A stretch of DNA of 64,000 bases from Pseudomonadota bacterium (lineage in GTDB: Bacteria > Pseudomonadota > Gammaproteobacteria > Burkholderiales > Burkholderiaceae_F): positions 62,001 to 126,000 of the forward strand of contig JAKAFN010000004.1 of assembly GCA_021825945.1 (NCBI GenBank), given 5' to 3'. This document shows, in pieces, positions 56,132 through 64,000 of the stretch. The notes below the pieces were generated by a model. The model worked only from the letters and a program-made list of their open reading frames with translations, ran no database searches and had not been told where the DNA came from. Each line of letters opens with the position of its first letter. The stretch's first letter is position 1. Made by a program: the position numbers and the translations under genes.

Positions 56132-56862
56132 GCCCGGTCTCCGCGCGCACGTCGTTCGGCGGCGCGTTCTGCCACCGTCTTGGCGACCTGATCGCGGACG
56201 TAGACCGGCAGCGCCCGTTCCGGCGCCCCCCCGAGTCCGGACGCCGCCGCATGCTGCGCCCAGCGCGCGATCGCCTCGGCATCGCCCCGGGCATCGCGCA
56301 GCGGCGGCCGACCAGCGGGGGCCCATTGCGCCAGCCAACGCGCGTCGCCGGCGACCACATCGACCCGCGCCTGCGCCACCCGATCGGGCAGATCCCGCAG
56401 GTCGCACAGGAAGGGCGGCTCCACCTCCCGCCAATCGAGCCCCTCACCCTCCAACACGGCGGCGTACGCCTGCCCCATTCGCGCATCGATCGCGCAAAAC
56501 ACGCGCGACGGTCCGGGACCGCTCGGCGTTCCGGCATCGGCCGCGACCGCCAATGCCAGCAGGCTACCGACCGGGATCGCCGGCTTCTCGCGCGCCCACG
56601 ACAGCCCTTGCGTCACGGTGCACGCGACGCGCACGCCGGTGAAGGAACCCGGCCCCGCACCGAACGCAAAGGCGGTGCAGTCTTCGACCGCCAGACCGGC
56701 ATCGCCCAGCACGGCATCCACCAGCGGCAAAAGGTGTTCCAGGTGGGTGTCGCCAACTGCGCCGCGGCGCACGAGGACGCGCGCGCCATGGGCGATGGCG
56801 GCGGAACCGCGTGCGCCGGCGGTGTCGAGCGCAAGAATGGTCGGGACAGGGGAACGGGACAT
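56128..56862 (-). CDS. tsaB: tRNA threonylcarbamoyladenosine protein TsaB
   Basis: 244 residues from the ATG at 56862 (MSRSPVPTILALDTAGA). It has the ASKHA fold of the TsaD-binding partner needed for t6A37 in tRNA: the LALDT start, HLEHLLPLVDAVL and FAFGAGPGSFTGVRV are conserved. It overlaps rimI by 4 bases, an order common in proteobacteria. tsaD is not in the window. Confidence 0.95.
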   Translation of the reverse strand: MSRSPVPTILALDTAGARGSAAIAHGARVLVRRGAVGDTHLEHLLPLVDAVLGDAGLAVEDCTAFAFGAGPGSFTGVRVACTVTQGLSWAREKPAIPVGSLLALAVAADAGTPSGPGPSRVFCAIDARMGQAYAAVLEGEGLDWREVEPPFLCDLRDLPDRVAQARVDVVAGDARWLAQWAPAGRPPLRDARGDAEAIARWAQHAAASGLGGAPERALPVYVRDQVAKTVAERAAERRARGDRA

Positions 56863-56869
56863 CCGGCGA

Positions 56870-57256
56870 TTATCGCGCCGAACCCCCTCGCTCCGCATTC
56901 GACCGCTGTTGGGCGCGGATCTGATCGCGCAGCACCTTGCGCTGCTCGGGCGTCAGATCGCCCATCGCCGCGTCGTGGCCACCGGCCGCGGCACCCGGGG
57001 GCACCGTACCGATGAGTTCGCTGCGCTGCTCCTGACTCCACCGGCGGATCGATTCGCGCTCGGATGGCGCGAGATCACCCGACTTGCCGTCGCTCTCCGG
57101 AGTTGCCGATCCAGGCGGCACGACTCCCAGCAGCCCGTCGCCCCAGGCGACCGGCAACAAAACGCCCAGGCCGAGGCATAGCAGTCCCCGCGCCAGCCGC
57201 GGGGACAGACCCGAGCAAGAATACGAGCGGCGACAGGGATGCAGAAGAACGGCCAT
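56870..57256 (-). CDS. Small exported protein of unknown function
   Basis: 128 residues from the ATG at 57256. A basic start (HPCRRSYSCSGLSPRLARG) and a hydrophobic stretch (LLCLGLGVLLPVAWG) indicate a signal peptide. The rest is charged and ends LTPEQRKVLRDQIRAQQRS, resembling the repeats of small periplasmic stress proteins (LTPEQR-type motifs also found in DUF3106 proteins). It stops 7 bases before tsaB on the same strand and is divergent from ompR, so it could be regulated with either. Confidence 0.7.
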   Translation of the reverse strand: MAVLLHPCRRSYSCSGLSPRLARGLLCLGLGVLLPVAWGDGLLGVVPPGSATPESDGKSGDLAPSERESIRRWSQEQRSELIGTVPPGAAAGGHDAAMGDLTPEQRKVLRDQIRAQQRSNAERGGSAR

Positions 57257-57390
57257 CGAAGATCGGAATGAATGCGAAACGGTACCGCGATACCGGCGAT
57301 GAAGGATCGCACAATGGGAGGGGGAATTCTGTAACACTTTGTGCTCGGACACCATCGGAAAACGACGGACACCGTAGTATTCACGGCGCG

Positions 57391-58116
57391 ATGGACAAGC
57401 CCGCCCCCTTCAAGATTCTCGTCGTCGATGACGATCAGCGCCTGCGTGATCTGCTGCGCCGCTACCTCGGCGAAAACGGCTTCGCCGTGTCGGCGGTCGA
57501 ATCGGCGCAGGCGATGAGCAAACTCTGGCTGCGCGAGCGCTTCGACATCCTCATTCTCGACCTGATGATGCCCGGCGAGGATGGCATGTCGGTGTTGCGC
57601 CGCCTGCGGGAAAATCATGACGATACGCCGGTCATCATGCTCACCGCCAAAGGCGGCGATCTCGACCGCATCGCGGGGCTGGAGACCGGAGCCGACGACT
57701 ATCTGCCCAAGCCGTTCAATCCGCGCGAGCTGCTGGCCCGGATCCATGCCGTCCTGCGCCGTAAGGCGCCGGGGGAAGCACCGGGCGCTCCGAGTCAGGA
57801 ACCGATGCGAATGGAATTCGGCCCGTTCTCCCTCGATCTTGCGACGCGCACGCTCACCAAGGACGGTGAGGCCGTGCCCCTGACGACGGGCGAATTCGCG
57901 GTGCTCAAGGCGTTCGCGCGGCACCCCAAGACGCCGCTGTCGCGCGAAAAGCTGATGGAAATGGCGCGGGGGCGGGAATATGAAGCCTTCGACCGCAGTC
58001 TGGACGTGCAGATCTCGCGTCTGCGCAAGCTGATCGAACCCGACCCCGGCAAGCCGCGCTACATCCAGACGGTATGGGGTCTGGGATACGTCTTCGTGCC
58101 GGACGAGACCGCATAG
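57391..58116 (+). CDS. ompR: OmpR-type response regulator
   Basis: 241 residues. The receiver domain has phospho-acceptor D57 (ILILDLMMPGEDG), an acidic pocket VVDDDQ and the switch Lys in LPKPFNPREL. The C-terminal winged helix ends RYIQTVWGLGYVF. Followed 57 bases later by its histidine kinase, in the standard betaproteobacterial ompR-envZ pair. Targets are not visible here. Confidence 0.95.
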   Translation: MDKPAPFKILVVDDDQRLRDLLRRYLGENGFAVSAVESAQAMSKLWLRERFDILILDLMMPGEDGMSVLRRLRENHDDTPVIMLTAKGGDLDRIAGLETGADDYLPKPFNPRELLARIHAVLRRKAPGEAPGAPSQEPMRMEFGPFSLDLATRTLTKDGEAVPLTTGEFAVLKAFARHPKTPLSREKLMEMARGREYEAFDRSLDVQISRLRKLIEPDPGKPRYIQTVWGLGYVFVPDETA

Positions 58117-58173
58117 CCGGGCATCCGCACAGCCCCAGCCCGCCTGCAAGCGAATGCCGGATATCCGATCGCG

Positions 58174-59496
58174 ATGAAGTTCCGCTCTCCGCCGCTGTTC
58201 TGGCGCACGTTCCTGCTCATCCTCTCGCTGGAGTTCCTCACGATGGCGGCGGCGGTCCCCGCCATCCGCATGGCCGAGCGCGAACCGCGCGCGCACCGGC
58301 TGGCGCAGCAGCTGATCTCCCTCGTCCAGACCACCCGCATCGCACTGGTGTACTCCGACCCGCAGCGACGCGGCGCGCTGCTCTCCGCGCTGGTCGAGAA
58401 CGAACATGTCCGGGTGCTGCCGCGCGATCCGACCGACGAGGTGCTGGCGCTTCCCGACAACGCATTCCTGAATCTCGCGGAACGGGAGGTACGCCAGGAA
58501 CTCGGCGCGGACACGCGCTTCGCATCGCGCGTCAACGGCGTGCGCGGATTCTGGATCAGTTTTTCGATCGACGGTGATGCCTACTGGGTGTTCATCAGTC
58601 GCGGCATGTTGCAGCACACCCTCGGGTACGGCTGGCTGGCCTGGGCAACGATGGCATTCGGGTTCTCGCTGTTCGGCGCCGCGCTGTTCGCACGCCATCT
58701 CAATCGCCCGCTCACCGAATTGTCCAAAGCCGCGCGCGATCTGGGCAACGGGAAGACTCCGCAGCCGCTGCCCGCCGAGACCGGCCCCATCGAGATCCGC
58801 ACCCTCAACGAGAGCTTCAACCGCATGGTGACGGATCTGAAAAAAATCGCCAACGACCGCGCCGTGCTGCTCGCGGGAATTTCCCATGACCTGCGCACTC
58901 CTCTCACGCGGATGCGGCTGGAAGTGGAGATGAGCGGCCTGCCGGTGGAAACCCGCGACGCGATGGCATCCGACCTCGACCAGATGGAGGACATCGTGCG
59001 TCAGTTCCTCGACTATGCGGTCCCGGCACCGCAACGCGAACCGGAACCGGTCGACCTCTCCGCCCTGCTCGCCGAAGCGCTCGGCCGCGCCCGCCTGGAG
59101 AACGCCCGAATCGTCGAACGGATCGCGCCCGACATCGCAATCACGGGCTACCGCTCGGAAATCCTGCGGGCGATCGACAATCTCCTCGCCAATGCACACC
59201 GCTATGGACGGAATGCGGCGGGTGAACTCGACCTCGAGGTCAGCCTGACACGCGAGGGCGGCGACGCCGTGCTCGCGATCGCCGACCACGGCCCGGGAAT
59301 CGCACCGGACGATGCGGTGCGGCTGGTGCGGCCATTCGAACGCGGCGATCCCGCGCGTTCCGGCGCTGCCGGCGCCGGCCTCGGACTCGCCATCGTCGCG
59401 CGGGCGACGGCCCTCCACCACGCGACCCTTACGTTCCACCCGCAGGTACCGCATGGCCTGCGGGTGGAAATCCGCTTTCCCAACGCGCTACACTAG
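58174..59496 (+). CDS. envZ: EnvZ-type sensor histidine kinase
   Basis: 440 residues. TM1 (about 10-30), a periplasmic loop (about 31-150), TM2 (about 152-175), a HAMP linker, the phospho-acceptor H238 in GISHDLRTPLTRMR, then an ATPase domain with N box LLANAHRYGRNA, ADHGPGI and GAGLGLAIV. The N-terminal geometry matches EnvZ. Confidence 0.95.
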   Translation: MKFRSPPLFWRTFLLILSLEFLTMAAAVPAIRMAEREPRAHRLAQQLISLVQTTRIALVYSDPQRRGALLSALVENEHVRVLPRDPTDEVLALPDNAFLNLAEREVRQELGADTRFASRVNGVRGFWISFSIDGDAYWVFISRGMLQHTLGYGWLAWATMAFGFSLFGAALFARHLNRPLTELSKAARDLGNGKTPQPLPAETGPIEIRTLNESFNRMVTDLKKIANDRAVLLAGISHDLRTPLTRMRLEVEMSGLPVETRDAMASDLDQMEDIVRQFLDYAVPAPQREPEPVDLSALLAEALGRARLENARIVERIAPDIAITGYRSEILRAIDNLLANAHRYGRNAAGELDLEVSLTREGGDAVLAIADHGPGIAPDDAVRLVRPFERGDPARSGAAGAGLGLAIVARATALHHATLTFHPQVPHGLRVEIRFPNALH

Positions 59497-59534
59497 CGGC
59501 CTTTCCGCAGCTTGACTCGCAGCGCGAACCCGCC

Positions 59535-60110
59535 ATGGCACCTGCATCCAAAGTGAAGATCATCCGGACCCCCGCCAAGGCTCCGTCGCAGCTTCACGCC
59601 TCAGCCGCACTTGCGCACCCCAAACCCAAGTATGCGCTGGGCGCAGCAGCGATCATGGTCGGCGCCTCGATCAATTATTTCGGCGACCGCCTGCTCGGCG
59701 TAAAGCTCGAACTTTTCCACGGCATTTCGACGTTCAGCGTGGCATGGGGCGCCGACCTGTTCCTCGTCCCCTTCATCGCCGGCCTCGTCGTCGCGTGGAT
59801 GTTCGGACGCGGCGCCAAGTGGCTGGCATACCTTCCGGCGGCGATCGTGCGCGTGATCTCCTACCTGGAACTGAGCAACGGCTGGATTCCCATCCCACCC
59901 GAGAATCGGCTGATTCCGCTGGGCTGGTGGGGATTCTTCCTGATCCTCGCGGTCGAGTCCTGCGTCTTTGGCGGCATCGGCGGCGAAGTCTTCATCCGCA
60001 AGATCTTCCACCGGACTCCTCAGGGAATCGCGGCGGCGGATCTTCCCAACCCCTGGATACCGCCTGCGCCCACGAAACCGCACGGGCCGGAAGACCCGGC
60101 GAACCGCTAG
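59535..60110 (+). CDS. Multi-pass membrane protein, first gene of an unrecognised cassette
   Basis: 191 residues with about four transmembrane segments (around ALGAAAIMVGASINYFG, ADLFLVPFIAGLVVAWMFG, WLAYLPAAIVRVISYLEL and WWGFFLILAVESCVFGGIGG) and a Pro-rich cytoplasmic tail (WIPPAPTKPHGPEDPANR). No catalytic motif, heme-binding CxxCH or quinol signature is seen. It is followed 49 bases later by the SUMF1-fold gene and lies 38 bases after envZ, so it may be read through from the two-component operon. I do not recognise a named family. Confidence 0.75.
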   Translation: MAPASKVKIIRTPAKAPSQLHASAALAHPKPKYALGAAAIMVGASINYFGDRLLGVKLELFHGISTFSVAWGADLFLVPFIAGLVVAWMFGRGAKWLAYLPAAIVRVISYLELSNGWIPIPPENRLIPLGWWGFFLILAVESCVFGGIGGEVFIRKIFHRTPQGIAAADLPNPWIPPAPTKPHGPEDPANR

Positions 60111-60159
60111 CGCCCGGCACCCTCCGCTTTCCTTCCTTCCGTAAGGGCAATCGGCAAGA

Positions 60160-61251
60160 ATGGCTCGGAACGTAGTTCCCCCGACTCCTGAAGAGCAGGC
60201 ACGTCGCGCAAAGTTTCTCCATGCGACTCTGATCACCTGCATCGTCCTGGCATTCGTCGCCGGCAGCGTCCACGTCGTGTTCCTAGGCTCGATTCGCATG
60301 GGCCAGATGCGCGACAAGGCCACCTACGACCTGCGCAACGAAGCCCGGCACGAGCGGGCGGCGGGCGAAGACATCACCATCCACGAGAAGAACGAGAAGA
60401 TCGCGCAACTCGGAGAGACGGAACGGGCCTATACGGTCGGCGAAGTCACCAACATGCTCTCGCACGAGCAATGGGTGGAACTCGACTCGATGGTAACCAT
60501 TCCTGCCGGAACCTTCGAGATGGGAACCGATTACGCCCGTGCCGACGCGCAGGACAAGCCGATGCACAAGGTCTATCTCCCGGAATATCGAATCGACAAG
60601 TACCTCGTCACCAACGTGCAATATGCGCGATTCCTCGCCGCCACCGGGCACCGCCCGCCGTCGAACTGGAAAGACGGGAAGATTCCGGCGGGCGAATTGC
60701 TGCGCCCGGTCACGATGGTCGACTGGTTCGATGCCGAGGCCTATGCCCACTGGGCCGGAGAGCGTTTGCCGACCGAAGCCGAATGGGAGAAGGCCGCGCG
60801 CGGCACCGACGGGCGGCGCTGGCCCTGGGGCAATGTGATGGATCCCGCCCGATTGAACACCTATTACAGCACCGGGTCGACGACGGATGTCGACCGGTAC
60901 AAGAACGGCGTGAGCCCCTACGGCGTCTTCGACATGGCCGGCAACGTCGAGGAATGGGTGCAGGACGATTTCCTGCCGTACAAGGGATCGCATGCGCCTG
61001 CCGAGATCTTCGAAGGACATCTTGCCGAAGGCCAGACCCCGGAGGACCGGGACATGAAGATCAGTGAGTTCGTCCCCATATACAACCGGCATTACAAGGT
61101 GCTGCGCGGCGGATCCTGGAAGAGCGACCCGTTCTCTACGGCGACGTACCATCGCAACTACGACTGGCCCAATTACATGTCGGACTTTTTCGGATTCCGT
61201 TGCGCCACGAGCGCGGGCGGACCGAGGCGAGACCTCGATGCAAATCAATAA
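60160..61251 (+). CDS. Membrane-anchored SUMF1/formylglycine-generating-fold protein without FGE cysteines
   Basis: 363 residues. One N-terminal transmembrane helix (about 20-43) leads to a helical linker and an FGE-sulfatase (SUMF1) domain from about 112 to the end: IPAGTFEMGTDYA, RLPTEAEWEKAARG, GVFDMAGNVEEWVQD and VLRGGSW are all conserved. True formylglycine-generating enzymes carry two Cys just after RGGSW. Here that segment reads KSDPFSTATYHRNYDW with no Cys, so it is not expected to make formylglycine. It may bind metal or carbohydrate, or play a structural role, outside the inner membrane. No sulfatase gene is nearby. The last 14 bases overlap the next gene. Confidence 0.85.
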   Translation: MARNVVPPTPEEQARRAKFLHATLITCIVLAFVAGSVHVVFLGSIRMGQMRDKATYDLRNEARHERAAGEDITIHEKNEKIAQLGETERAYTVGEVTNMLSHEQWVELDSMVTIPAGTFEMGTDYARADAQDKPMHKVYLPEYRIDKYLVTNVQYARFLAATGHRPPSNWKDGKIPAGELLRPVTMVDWFDAEAYAHWAGERLPTEAEWEKAARGTDGRRWPWGNVMDPARLNTYYSTGSTTDVDRYKNGVSPYGVFDMAGNVEEWVQDDFLPYKGSHAPAEIFEGHLAEGQTPEDRDMKISEFVPIYNRHYKVLRGGSWKSDPFSTATYHRNYDWPNYMSDFFGFRCATSAGGPRRDLDANQ

Positions 61252-61498
61252 ACTCGTACGGCGTTGCGCCACCGCGGCGCCGGGCGCAACGCTGTTGCCG
61301 TCGCCGGCGTTTGCTGCGGTCAACAGCTACCGCTTCATGCACGTCACGATCAACACGCCGTGGCACATCTTCCTGTTCCTCATGATCGGGGTGTTCGCAC
61401 CCTTCATTCTCATGATCGTGCTGATGTGGCGGTACTCCTTCGGCAAGAAAAAGCCGCAAACCCCCAACCCGACCGTGCGACAACCGACGGAAAAATGA
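61238..61498 (+). CDS. Small exported membrane protein, third gene of the cassette
   Basis: 86 residues. A signal-peptide-like start ends around SPAFAAVN, then a single strong transmembrane helix (WHIFLFLMIGVFAPFILMIVLM) and a basic tail (FGKKKPQTP). It overlaps the SUMF1-fold gene by 14 bases and its stop overlaps the next start (ATGA), so three genes are translationally coupled. It has the look of a small subunit of a membrane complex. No family was recognised. Confidence 0.72.
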   Translation: MQINKLVRRCATAAPGATLLPSPAFAAVNSYRFMHVTINTPWHIFLFLMIGVFAPFILMIVLMWRYSFGKKKPQTPNPTVRQPTEK

Positions 61499-61875
61499 TG
61501 CTGCAGAAATGGATTGCGACGCTGCTGCTGGCGTTCGCCGTGGGTACGATTTCATGGATGCCTTCGCCCGCGTACGCGGCCGACACCCCCAGCGACCAAC
61601 AGGTGATGAGCGGCTTCTCGCCCGAGGTCCAAAGTCAAAACACGCTGGCCCCGCAGGTGTTCAACTCCAACGCCGACAACACCCGACGCTGGGTGATGTT
61701 CGCTCTGGCCGTGCCCCTGCTCATCCTGCTGCTGATCACCGGGGGACTCGGGATCTCGATGGGCCTGTATGGCAAGGATCTGTTCCTTCCGCACCTGATC
61801 TTTGCGGGGCTTTCGATCACGCTGGCGATCGCGCATGCGATCGTGGGCCTCGTCTGGTTCCGGCCGCATCTATAA
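61495..61875 (+). CDS. Small exported membrane protein, fourth gene of the cassette
   Basis: 126 residues. A signal peptide with cleavage near SPAYAAD, a polar periplasmic stretch (residues about 29-62, Gln/Asn/Ser-rich) and two transmembrane helices (FALAVPLLILLLITGGLGIS and FAGLSITLAIAHAIVGLVWF). It starts in the 4-base overlap with the preceding gene. The topology suggests a membrane-complex subunit. No cofactor ligand is apparent except His in IAHAI and the final RPHL. No known family was recognised. Confidence 0.72.
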   Translation: MMLQKWIATLLLAFAVGTISWMPSPAYAADTPSDQQVMSGFSPEVQSQNTLAPQVFNSNADNTRRWVMFALAVPLLILLLITGGLGISMGLYGKDLFLPHLIFAGLSITLAIAHAIVGLVWFRPHL

Positions 61876-61920
61876 CGTTCTGCCATCGCGACGGGCAGCC
61901 GCTTCGACCACGGTGCGCAG

Positions 61921-64000
61921 ATGAGCGCAATTGCGGCGCTCCTGTATTTCCTCAGCGGTGCCACCGGCCTTTGCTATGAGGTGCTGTGGGCGCGGATGCT
62001 GTCCGCCCAGTTCGGCGCCAGCACCTTCGGCATCGCCGCCACCGTCACGGCATTTCTGCTCGGGCTGGGAATCGGCAGTCTGACCGCCGCCCGAATCGGC
62101 GGCACGACGCCCCGCCATGCGCTACGCGCCTTCGCCATCCTCGAAGGCGCAGTTGCCTGCTATGCGCTCGCGCTGCCGGCGATCGTCGCCTACGGCGCGC
62201 CCCACCTCGAGTCCCTGGCGCCGGTTCTCGATTTCGGCGAATGGTCGGCCCTGCAGGGGACCATCGCCGTCATCCTGCTGGGGCTGCCCGCCGCCGCGAT
62301 GGGGGCGAGTTTTCCCATGATCGTACGCGCGCTGCCCGCGGCCCCGACAACGCTGGGGCGCATCTACGGCATCAACTGCCTCGGCGCCGCCATCGGCGCA
62401 TTGGGCAGCCTGTTCCTGCTGGAAGGACTGGGCTGGGCAAACGCCCTCTACACCGTTGCCGCCGTAAGCATGGCGGTTGCCGCCGGTGCCGGGATGCTCG
62501 CGGCCACGCTCGCGCGCGGGGAATCCGGAGGAGACGACCGTCGCCCGTCGGCGGTCACGCCGAGGCCCGTCCGCCGCAGCGACCAGCTCACCTATGCCGC
62601 CGTCGGCGCCGCCGCCCTCCTGCTCGAACTCGGCTGGACCCGTCTCTACGGCATGGTCATGCTCCGCACCGAATATGTCCTTGCGATCGTGCTCGCGGTC
62701 TACCTGCTCGGCACTGCCATCGGCAGTCTGATCGCCGCCCGTGCCGTCGCCCACCCCACCGCAACGGTCTGGCTCGCCCGCCTGGTGCCGCTCGTCGCCG
62801 CGTCCGGCATCCTGGCAGGGCTCTGGGGCCTGCCGGCATTTTCGCTCTGGATTCAGCGCGCCCATTTTTCGTCGCTGCACGAGGCGCTCACCCTGCAGGC
62901 GCTGGCGCTCTGCGTCGCGATGCTCCCCACCACCGCCGCGCTGGGCGCGTGGCTTCCGCTCCTCGCACACCGCAGCACCGGCGGCGACGCCGCCCCGTCG
63001 AGTGCGCAGCGCGACGCACGCACCGCGGCCACGCTCTACGGCGCCAACAGCCTCGGCGCCGCGATCGGTGCCTCGCTCACCGTCACCGTGGCGATTCCGA
63101 CGATCGGCACCGCCGCCTGCGTCGCGCTCGCCGCCGTGTTGCTTCTCGCGCTCGGCGCCCAGCTCGGTGCGCCCCGCACCGCATGGATCGCCCTTCCCGT
63201 CGCAGCGCTGCTCGCCTGGCCGGTACACCGGTTTCCCGAGCCGGCACGGATGCTCCGCGATCCGGCGATGGTCGCCCGGGAGTGCTACCGCTACGAGGAC
63301 GCCCTCACCTTCAACCAAGTCGCCGAGGGCAGCGACGGCCAGCGCATCCTGCTGACCGATCTGCAGCACATGGACGCCTCCTCGGATCCGGCCGCGGTAC
63401 GGATCCAGGCCGATCAGGCGCGCCTGCCGCTGCTCCTGCATCCCGCTCCACGCAGCATCCTGTTCCTCGGCCTGGGGACCGGCGTCTCGGCCAGCGGTTC
63501 GCTGCCCTACCCGAATCTCGACCGTACCGCCGTCGAAATCTCCCCCGGGGCGATCCATGCGGCGAGAACCTGGTTCGCACCGGTCAACGGCGGCGTCATG
63601 GACCGAATGCGGGTCGTGCACGACGATGCCCGCCATTTTCTGGCCGCACAGACGCGTCACTACGACGTCATCGTCGGCGACCTGTTCCACCCCGACCTCG
63701 CCGGCATGAGTAATCTGCTTTCCGTCGAACAGTTTCGCCGGGCGCGCGACCACTTGACTCCGGACGGCGTCTTCGCGCAGTGGATCGCCCTGAACCAGTT
63801 CGACCTGCCGTCGCTGCAGACGGTGCTGCGCAGTTTCCGGGTGGCGTTTCCCGATGCCCAACTCTTCGTCGACGGCATGCACATGGCCTTGATCGGAACC
63901 CTGCGGCCGCTGCGCGATGCGCCGGCGATGACGGCGAACCTCGCCGCGCTGGCAGCGAGCGGATCGGCAAACGTCCAGGCGGCAACCGGCGACGAGGGCG
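61921..64000 (+). CDS. Fused membrane transporter-like/spermidine synthase-like protein, cut by right edge
   Basis: The frame is open from the ATG at 61921 to the window end (693 codons seen). The N-terminal half, about 440 residues, is multi-pass membrane in two related halves (SGATGLCYEVLWARMLSAQF and AALLLELGWTRLYGMVML), as in fused MFS/spermidine-synthase proteins. The C-terminal half is a methyltransferase-fold domain like polyamine aminopropyltransferases, with SAM-type loop LFLGLGTGVS, acidic VEISPGA and DVIVGDLFHPD. Free spermidine synthases use a D-x-x-x-D pair in this last region; here the spacing differs, so another substrate is possible. It starts 45 bases after the small membrane protein and may belong to the same transcript. 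Confidence 0.85.
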   Translation, partial: MSAIAALLYFLSGATGLCYEVLWARMLSAQFGASTFGIAATVTAFLLGLGIGSLTAARIGGTTPRHALRAFAILEGAVACYALALPAIVAYGAPHLESLAPVLDFGEWSALQGTIAVILLGLPAAAMGASFPMIVRALPAAPTTLGRIYGINCLGAAIGALGSLFLLEGLGWANALYTVAAVSMAVAAGAGMLAATLARGESGGDDRRPSAVTPRPVRRSDQLTYAAVGAAALLLELGWTRLYGMVMLRTEYVLAIVLAVYLLGTAIGSLIAARAVAHPTATVWLARLVPLVAASGILAGLWGLPAFSLWIQRAHFSSLHEALTLQALALCVAMLPTTAALGAWLPLLAHRSTGGDAAPSSAQRDARTAATLYGANSLGAAIGASLTVTVAIPTIGTAACVALAAVLLLALGAQLGAPRTAWIALPVAALLAWPVHRFPEPARMLRDPAMVARECYRYEDALTFNQVAEGSDGQRILLTDLQHMDASSDPAAVRIQADQARLPLLLHPAPRSILFLGLGTGVSASGSLPYPNLDRTAVEISPGAIHAARTWFAPVNGGVMDRMRVVHDDARHFLAAQTRHYDVIVGDLFHPDLAGMSNLLSVEQFRRARDHLTPDGVFAQWIALNQFDLPSLQTVLRSFRVAFPDAQLFVDGMHMALIGTLRPLRDAPAMTANLAALAASGSANVQAATGDEG

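Noticed and set aside
60160..61251. Calling the SUMF1-fold protein a formylglycine-generating sulfatase activator
   Set aside because: The required cysteine pair after RGGSW is missing and there is no sulfatase gene nearby.

Overview
The window is high-GC chromosomal DNA that looks like a chemolithoautotrophic betaproteobacterium. The evidence is the gene order rpsF-priB-rpsR-rplI-dnaB, the order tig-clpP-clpX-lon-hupB followed by tRNA-Val and tRNA-Asp and ppiD, the aminotransferase-hom-thrC operon, and the bcp-phoH and radA-alr-lplT neighbourhoods. The organism fixes CO2 with a form IA Rubisco inside an alpha-carboxysome. The genus cannot be read from the sequence.

Region 1 (3-13315) is the carbon-concentrating locus. 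Reading leftwards from the cbbR/cbbL divergent promoter, the minus-strand operon is cbbL, cbbS, csoS2, csoSCA, csoS4A, csoS4B, two csoS1 paralogues, a bacterioferritin-like gene, acRAF, a disordered Ala/Pro-rich protein ending in a tryptophan motif (a candidate orphan McdB), and cbbO. A truncated dabA (bicarbonate accumulation) converges on cbbO. cbbR, the LysR regulator, diverges from cbbL. Several junctions are 4-base stop/start overlaps, so the shell and enzyme genes are probably translated in a coupled way. Neither cbbQ nor mcdA is present in the window.

Region 2 (13.4-28.2 kb) is mostly housekeeping: a chemoreceptor, msrB-clpB, an aminotransferase-hom-thrC operon, an Mth938-family gene overlapping a peroxiredoxin, phoH with a PIN domain, and the ribosomal protein/priB/dnaB operon.

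Region 3 (28.3-39.2 kb) is more accessory: two tandem LuxR-type regulators, one of them frameshifted at a homopolymer, a large Gly/Thr-rich lipoprotein, an HDOD signalling protein, nnrD, ppiD and a PAS-GGDEF diguanylate cyclase.

Region 4 (39.5-59.5 kb) returns to core genes: tRNA-Asp, tRNA-Val, hupB, lon, clpX, clpP, tig, tRNA-Leu, a squalene/phytoene synthase family gene, an RlhA-like U32 protein, an MFS transporter, radA, alr, lplT, a family 4 uracil-DNA glycosylase, rimI, tsaB and an OmpR/EnvZ-type two-component pair.

Region 5 (59.5-64 kb, right edge) is a compact plus-strand cassette: a multi-pass membrane protein, a membrane-anchored SUMF1-fold protein lacking the FGE cysteine pair, two small membrane proteins, and a fused transporter-like/spermidine-synthase-like protein cut by the window end. 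I do not recognise this set as a named system, and it is the best candidate for something undescribed. Six palindromes built on CCCTCTCCCGC are scattered between genes, and in two places they supply the 3' end of a coding sequence.
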